Shown one piece after another: positions 6,871-11,003 of a stretch of 11,003 nt of DNA. This stretch comes from Pseudomonadales bacterium (lineage in GTDB: Bacteria; Pseudomonadota; Gammaproteobacteria; Pseudomonadales; Azotimanducaceae). The number at the start of each line of letters is the position of its first letter. Position 1 is the stretch's first letter. The position numbers were made by a program, and so were the translations under genes. The notes beneath the pieces are model-generated. The model ran no database searches, was not told the origin of the DNA, and saw only the letters and a list, made by a program, of their open reading frames with translations. Location: NCBI GenBank assembly GCA_028822125.1, contig JAPKEK010000034.1, positions 1-11,003 on the forward strand, written 5' to 3'.

Positions 6871-8256
6871 ATGCAGGTCCTTTCCATCTCTGATCTATTG
6901 CAATCTGAAGCCCTCACAGGACAGACCGTTTCTATCGAAGGCTGGGTCAGAACCAAACGCGATTCCAAAGCTGGATTTTCATTTATCGCAGTACACGACG
7001 GCTCGGCTTTTGACCCCATTCAGATAATCGCGCCAGACACCCTGCCGAATTACCAGTCAGAAATCCTGGAACTCAGCACAGGCTGTTCTATTAGCGTCAA
7101 GGGTACTCTGGTTGAGTCTCAGGGAAAGGGTCAGTCGGTGGAAATCCAGGCTTCCAACATAACGGTAGTAGGCATCGTTGACGACCCTGAAAGCTACCCC
7201 ATTGCCAAAAAGCGGCACTCCTTTGAGTACTTGAGAACGGTTGCTCATTTGCGCCCGAGGACCAATACTTTTGGCGCCATAACCCGTATCAGAACCGTCC
7301 TTGCCAATGCTATTCATAATTTTTTCTTCGACAATAACTTTCACTGGATCAATACCCCGATTATCACCACTAGCGATTGTGAAGGTGCCGGAGAGCTTTT
7401 TAGAGTCAGTACCCTGGATCTGCTCAATCAACAGGCGCCTATAGATTTTACCGAGGATTTTTTTGGCCAGGAGACCTTTCTAACAGTATCTGGTCAACTC
7501 AATGTCGAAGCATATTGCCTGGCGATGAAAAAAGTTTATACCTTTGGACCCACTTTTCGTGCAGAAAACTCGCACACGTCAAGACACCTCGCCGAACTAT
7601 GGATGGTTGAACCAGAGATTGCCTTTGCTGATCTCACCGACAATGCCGATCTCGCCGAAAATCTTTTAAATCATGTTTTCAGTTCAGTGCTCAATCAGTG
7701 TGAAGATGATATGGCGTTTTTCCAGCAACGAATTGATCCAACCGTGATCGAACGCTTGCAGAATAATATAGAACAACCCTTCGAGCGCATGGAATACACC
7801 GAGGCCATCAGAATATTAGAAAAAAGTAAAGTTAGTTTCGAGTTCCCGGTGGAATGGGGCTTAGACCTGCGAAGCGAACATGAACGCTATCTTGCCGAAA
7901 AGCATGTAGGCAGGCCTGTCATCTTGATGAATTACCCTAAAGAAATAAAAGCTTTCTATATGCGATTAAACGATGATGAGAAAACGGTTGCTGCCATGGA
8001 TGTGCTGGCACCCGGCATTGGCGAGATTATCGGTGGTAGTCAGCGTGAAGAGCGGCTGGCTGTTCTCGACCAAAGGATAGGCGACCCTGCTATGCAGGAG
8101 AGCCTGTGGTGGTATCGGGACCTGCGCCGGTACGGCACCGTTCCGCATGCAGGTTTCGGCCTGGGTTTTGAGCGCCTGCTAACCTATGTCACCGGAATGG
8201 ACAATATAAGAGATGCAATTCCATTCCCAAGGGTTCCAGGTAACGCCCAATTCTAG
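6871..8256 (+). CDS. asnS: Asparaginyl-tRNA synthetase
   Basis: Cytoplasmic class IIb aminoacyl-tRNA synthetase that charges tRNA-Asn with asparagine. At 461 residues it is close to the E. coli enzyme (466). The N-terminal OB-fold anticodon-binding domain is seen in VSIEGWVRTKRDSKAGFSFI (from about residue 21). The catalytic domain carries motif 2, FRAENSHTSRHLAEL (from 229), and motif 3, GFGLGFERL (428-436, Arg435). PVILMNYPKEIKAFYMRLN and GIGEIIGGSQREERL are typical of AsnRS rather than AspRS, and the length lacks the AspRS GAD insertion. The ATG at 6871 follows only a weak GGTAA, but the N-terminus fits the family. The TAG stop shares four bases with the stop of the convergent MBL-fold gene. 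Its presence implies direct tRNA-Asn charging with asparagine. Confidence 0.98.
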   Translation: MQVLSISDLLQSEALTGQTVSIEGWVRTKRDSKAGFSFIAVHDGSAFDPIQIIAPDTLPNYQSEILELSTGCSISVKGTLVESQGKGQSVEIQASNITVVGIVDDPESYPIAKKRHSFEYLRTVAHLRPRTNTFGAITRIRTVLANAIHNFFFDNNFHWINTPIITTSDCEGAGELFRVSTLDLLNQQAPIDFTEDFFGQETFLTVSGQLNVEAYCLAMKKVYTFGPTFRAENSHTSRHLAELWMVEPEIAFADLTDNADLAENLLNHVFSSVLNQCEDDMAFFQQRIDPTVIERLQNNIEQPFERMEYTEAIRILEKSKVSFEFPVEWGLDLRSEHERYLAEKHVGRPVILMNYPKEIKAFYMRLNDDEKTVAAMDVLAPGIGEIIGGSQREERLAVLDQRIGDPAMQESLWWYRDLRRYGTVPHAGFGLGFERLLTYVTGMDNIRDAIPFPRVPGNAQF

Positions 8257-8936
8257 CTACCCATCATCATCTTCCAGGTACTGAGATCGTTAATTCGCAT
8301 ATAAGTATTGGTTCGCTTTGTTTCAGCCATGGTGGCATGAGGTACGGAACTGTAATTATGGCCTGGCAATAGCAATGTATCATCCGGTAATCCAGCCAGC
8401 TTCTGCAGACTATGGTACATATCTTCAGAATTTGAACCCGGCAGGTCGACCCTTCCACAGCCATCAACAAACAGTGTATCTCCTGAAACCAGCGTGTTCC
8501 GTATCCTGAAGCACTGAGATCCCGGTGTGTGCCCTGGTGTATGCAGAAATTCAACTTCAATATCGCCTATCTTTAATTTATCGCCGGATGCCACGGTTTT
8601 AAGGTCGGTACTGGAAATACCGGTGACTTTTTTTACACCTTCAGCTTCAAGCTCATGGGCATATACTGGAATCGAGTGGCTTTCAAGCAGTTTGCTGACG
8701 CCCTCCACATTATTGTGGCCAAAAGATCCTCCACAGTGATCTGGATGATAATGAGTAACTAGGGCGGCAGTTAACTGATATTCTCGTTCTGCAATCATTT
8801 TTGTCAGGCCAGCAATATCCCAGGCAGGATCAACCACAGCAATCTGCCTGGTCTGGCGGTCGCCGATCAGGTAGGCAAAGTTCTGCATGGGTCCGATCTG
8901 TATCTGTTCCATGATAAGTTGATCTTCGAGTTTCAT
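8253..8936 (-). CDS. MBL-fold metallo-hydrolase, glyoxalase II (GloB/GloC)-like
   Basis: A 227-residue cytoplasmic metallo-beta-lactamase-fold protein. The full dinuclear metal site is present: THYHPDH (H62, H64, D66, H67), H136 in TPGHTPGS, D153 in SGDTLF and H193 in LLPGHNY. The GCGRVDLPG stretch after the aspartate resembles that of hydroxyacylglutathione hydrolase and ETHE1-type persulfide dioxygenase proteins. The protein lacks room for the extra C-terminal substrate domain of classical GloB (about 250 residues) and is closer in size to GloC/YcbL. A thioester hydrolase or a sulfur-metabolism dioxygenase are both possible; I cannot separate them. The start at 8936 keeps eight residues before a second ATG at 8912. 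A GGGAG lies 13 nt upstream of the first ATG, which is long; nothing better precedes the second. The gene follows the RidA-family gene by 124 bp and overlaps asnS by 4 bp, tail to tail. Confidence 0.9.
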   Translation of the reverse strand: MKLEDQLIMEQIQIGPMQNFAYLIGDRQTRQIAVVDPAWDIAGLTKMIAEREYQLTAALVTHYHPDHCGGSFGHNNVEGVSKLLESHSIPVYAHELEAEGVKKVTGISSTDLKTVASGDKLKIGDIEVEFLHTPGHTPGSQCFRIRNTLVSGDTLFVDGCGRVDLPGSNSEDMYHSLQKLAGLPDDTLLLPGHNYSSVPHATMAETKRTNTYMRINDLSTWKMMMGS

Positions 8937-9024
8937 GATCTGTTTCTAACTCCCTAAGTAACCTAAGTTTAGCTTCATTAATCCCTAAATCCGACCAGCA
9001 GGATACAACAGCTTGACGTGGCGG

Positions 9025-9053
9025 ACTATACCAGGGCAAGAAAGTCTGGGCGA
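9025..9053 (-). promoter_or_regulatory. Candidate extended -10 promoter for the MBL-fold gene
   Basis: On the minus strand TGGTATAGT (9033-9025) matches an extended -10 (TGn plus TATAGT, five of six to consensus). Seventeen bases upstream lies TCGCCC (9053-9048), a poor -35 with three of six matches. Transcription would begin near 9018, giving a leader of about 80 nt. This would let the MBL-fold gene be expressed separately from the genes upstream. Confidence 0.38.
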
Positions 9054-9060
9054 GATGGTT

Positions 9061-9420
9061 TCAGCTTGTCATTACCGCAGCAGTAACCGCAATTTCTACA
9101 GCCAGTGAAGATACCGCTAATCGTGATTCAACGCACGCCCTCGTCGGCGTTGATCCTGCAATGACCCATTCATCCCAGACTTCATTCATAGCAGAAAAAT
9201 GCTTCATATCCGAAAGCCAGATCTGGGCCGTCAGCAGATGAGATTTGTCCGTACCCGCTTCCGCCAGCAGTTGATCTATTTTCCGCAGCACCTCGACGGT
9301 CTGGGTTGCAACATCCTCACCCGCCGTTGCCTGCGCCACCTGCCCTGCTGTTGTTACCTGCCCCTGATAGACAACCGCCTGGCTCATTCTCTTACCGGTA
9401 TTTATTCTCTTAATATTCAT
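9061..9420 (-). CDS. RidA-family (YjgF/YER057c/UK114) protein
   Basis: A small 119-residue protein of the size usual for RidA, a trimeric cytoplasmic enamine/imine deaminase that clears reactive intermediates such as 2-aminoacrylate. Supporting features are the N-terminal INTGKRMSQAV, the TTAGQVA strand (about 23-29), and the C-terminal PTRACVESRLA with R94 at the position of the catalytic arginine, followed by VEIAVTAAV, whose glutamate (E109) is also conserved. The INxGxRMSQAVV start suggests a RidA paralogue group rather than strict E. coli RidA, so the substrate is uncertain. I chose the ATG at 9420, with purine-rich GGAAGAAGCGAG directly upstream, over an ATG at 9438, which adds six residues and has no ribosome binding site. 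The gene lies 146 bp after rnhB and 124 bp before the MBL-fold gene, all on one strand. It may have its own promoter, but I could not place one. Confidence 0.9.
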   Translation of the reverse strand: MNIKRINTGKRMSQAVVYQGQVTTAGQVAQATAGEDVATQTVEVLRKIDQLLAEAGTDKSHLLTAQIWLSDMKHFSAMNEVWDEWVIAGSTPTRACVESRLAVSSLAVEIAVTAAVMTS

Positions 9421-9566
9421 CTCGCTTCTTCCCTGCATCCAAAAGCTTTAATTAACGCCAGGCTATTCACCTATCCCACCCTCTAACAGACCCCTAAAGT
9501 ATGACAACCTCTCACGGGCCTTTCATGTGCAACTGCTTAGCCCTTTCAAGGTATCTCTGCTGCATT

Positions 9567-10136
9567 TCATGATCGTCGGGCAGCCCTGCAGGGCGCAAAG
9601 GATAGCCTGTGGTGCCGGATCACTCCAAATTCCCGCAATGCACTCAAATGCTGCCTGGTCGGGTAGCCCTTATGCCGGTTAAAACCATACTCTGGATAAG
9701 CCAGGTGCAATCGCATCATTTCCGAGTCACGCGCCACTTTGGCAATAATCGATGCTGCCTTAATTTCATCTACCAGGCTATCTCCTTTGATAATACATTG
9801 CATAGGAAAAGGCAGTTCTGGTGCTTGATTACCATCTATTTTAAGCCGATCAGGTGTTGTGGTTAGTGCCAGCACAGCTCTCTGCATGGCGAGCAATGTG
9901 GCCTTTAAGATATTAATCTCATCAATCTCTGCAGCTTCGGCCCTGCCAAAGGCATAAGCGATCGCTTGATTAAGGATTATTTTGGAAAGTTGCTCACGTC
10001 GCCGCGGGCTCAGTTTCTTAGAATCCTTCAAACCCTCAATGGGTCTTTCAGGGTCCAGGATAACCGCTGCTGCAACCACCGGCCCTGCCAAAGGTCCACG
10101 GCCAACCTCATCGACACCGGCAATAAAATCACTCAA
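9567..10136 (-). CDS. rnhB: Ribonuclease HII
   Basis: Cleaves the RNA strand of RNA-DNA hybrids and starts removal of single ribonucleotides from DNA. The protein has 189 residues, close to the usual 190-210. The catalytic acids are visible: D9 and E10 in GVDEVGRGPLAGP, D101 in LKIDGN and D119 in KGDS, with the same 18-residue spacing between the last two as in E. coli RNase HII. The family segments EIKAASIIAKVARD and YPEYGFNRHKGYPT follow. The start is a TTG (10136-10134) lying within the last codons of lpxB, with GGGGAT about 4 nt upstream; no ATG lies between it and the catalytic DEVGRG. The 8-bp overlap with lpxB indicates co-transcription and coupling, as in many proteobacteria. dnaE, which often comes next, is not found downstream here. 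Confidence 0.97.
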   Translation of the reverse strand: MSDFIAGVDEVGRGPLAGPVVAAAVILDPERPIEGLKDSKKLSPRRREQLSKIILNQAIAYAFGRAEAAEIDEINILKATLLAMQRAVLALTTTPDRLKIDGNQAPELPFPMQCIIKGDSLVDEIKAASIIAKVARDSEMMRLHLAYPEYGFNRHKGYPTRQHLSALREFGVIRHHRLSFAPCRAARRS

Positions 10137-11003
10137 TGCGATCCCCAGAAGAAATCAGGGCCTCTATGGGAGCCACTGCATCCGCTACCAGGTCGCCTAC
10201 CAGGGTTTCGTGAATGGCTGCAAATTCTCTTGTTAGCACCGCCTGCCTTGCCGGCTCAAGAACTTCGCAGAGTGCCTCGACCAGATCATCTGCGTTAGCC
10301 TGATCCTGTAGCAATTCAGGCACCAGGTATTTACCCGATAAAATATTGGGTAGCGCAAAGTACTCAATATTTACTAGCCTCGAAACAATCTGGTAGGTCA
10401 ACCAGCCTAAGCGATAAGCCATAACCATAGGCTTACCCAATAACATGGCTTCTAACGTGGCAGTACCAGAATTTACCAGGACCCCATCTGCCGCAGTCAT
10501 GACATCGAGTGCGTCTCCTTCTGAGACCGTCACAGGCAGGCTACCACAATGCTCCCGCAGGATACGTTCTATCTGCCGCTTGCGATTGTTATTCACTGCG
10601 GGTATTAAAAAGAGTGTGCCAGGTCGCTTTTCCACCAACCTGGTCATGGCACCAATAAAGTCCGGTAACGACAATTTGACTTCACTGCCTCGACTCCCTG
10701 GTAACACGGCTATCACTAAAGCCTCAGTTCCAATACCCCTTTGCTGCCTCTCCCTCAGTTGATTGGCATGCCCCGCACCCACTTCAATCTGTTGCGCTTT
10801 TGGATGACCGACAAACCGGGCTGGTATGCCATGATCATGATAAATCCGGGTCTCGAACGGATAGAGCGTCAGCATCAGGTCAACATTCTGTTTTATGCGT
10901 CTGATATGCCCTGAACGCCATGCCCAAACGGACGGAGAAACATAATGGACGGTCCTAATACCAGCCTTTTTCAGAGACCCTTCAAGCAGTATATTGAAAA
11001 AAT
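10129..11003 (-). CDS. lpxB: Lipid-A-disaccharide synthase, partial (N-terminus outside window)
   Basis: Glycosyltransferase family 19 enzyme at the cytoplasmic face of the inner membrane. It joins UDP-2,3-diacylglucosamine to lipid X (2,3-diacylglucosamine 1-phosphate) to make the lipid A disaccharide. The frame is open to the right edge, giving 290 residues; the E. coli protein has 382, so roughly 90 N-terminal residues are missing. Motifs in the visible part: YVSPSVWAWRSGHIRRI (from visible residue 20), RFVGHP (62-67), VLPGSRGSE (99-107) and NSGTATLEAMLLGKPMV (177-193). An internal ATG at 10875 is not the start, because the conserved VSPSVWAW lies upstream of it. The TGA stop overlaps the rnhB start by 8 bp. 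The gene shows the host has lipid A and is Gram-negative; lpxD-fabZ-lpxA would be expected just beyond the window. Confidence 0.97.
   Translation of the reverse strand, partial: FFNILLEGSLKKAGIRTVHYVSPSVWAWRSGHIRRIKQNVDLMLTLYPFETRIYHDHGIPARFVGHPKAQQIEVGAGHANQLRERQQRGIGTEALVIAVLPGSRGSEVKLSLPDFIGAMTRLVEKRPGTLFLIPAVNNNRKRQIERILREHCGSLPVTVSEGDALDVMTAADGVLVNSGTATLEAMLLGKPMVMAYRLGWLTYQIVSRLVNIEYFALPNILSGKYLVPELLQDQANADDLVEALCEVLEPARQAVLTREFAAIHETLVGDLVADAVAPIEALISSGDRIE

Noticed and set aside
8953..8971. Repeated CTAAGT-like units upstream of the MBL-fold gene
   Set aside because: Two short AT-rich copies only; too short to separate from chance and not matching a known operator.
1..11003. tRNA, rRNA, CRISPR, insertion sequence or phage signals
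   Set aside because: Reading both strands gave no T-loop-like sequence in the gaps, no regularly spaced repeats, no transposase or integrase frame and no terminal inverted repeats.

Overview
The window reads as an ordinary chromosomal segment of a Gram-negative, probably marine or aquatic gammaproteobacterium. The evidence is a lipid A gene (lpxB) overlapping rnhB in the usual proteobacterial order, a bacterial-type AsnRS, about 50% GC, and protein sequences of gammaproteobacterial character. The genus cannot be named from the sequence alone. Coding density is high. I see no mobile elements, CRISPR array, tRNA, rRNA or phage genes.

Layout, left to right. (1) The last ~120 codons of a sulfatase on the + strand. 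(2) A convergent 236-bp gap. (3) A minus-strand pair: a crotonase-fold (enoyl-CoA hydratase/isomerase-like) gene, then a POT/PTR2 proton-coupled peptide transporter whose ribosome binding site lies in the last codons of the crotonase gene. (4) A 324-bp divergent intergenic region. (5) Three + strand genes: a three-domain Xaa-Pro aminopeptidase (M24B), a class I adenylate-forming acyl-CoA synthetase, and asnS. (6) A tail-to-tail junction where asnS and the next gene share a CTAG tetranucleotide for both stop codons. (7) A minus-strand series read from the right edge: lpxB (5' end cut off by the window), rnhB (8-bp overlap, TTG start), a RidA-family protein, and a metallo-beta-lactamase-fold hydrolase of the glyoxalase II type.

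How they may work together. The peptide transporter and the Xaa-Pro aminopeptidase flank the same divergent intergenic region, which would fit uptake and breakdown of (proline-rich) peptides. The crotonase and acyl-CoA synthetase fit acyl-CoA catabolism, but they lie on opposite strands and their substrates are unknown. asnS, lpxB and rnhB are housekeeping genes. RidA (enamine/imine hydrolysis) and the MBL hydrolase look like metabolite-damage or detoxification functions placed where dnaE more commonly follows rnhB.

I found no convincing undescribed system. The points most worth a second look are the crotonase lacking one catalytic glutamate, the shared-stop convergent junction, the altered gene order after rnhB, and the unexplained features in the divergent intergenic region.
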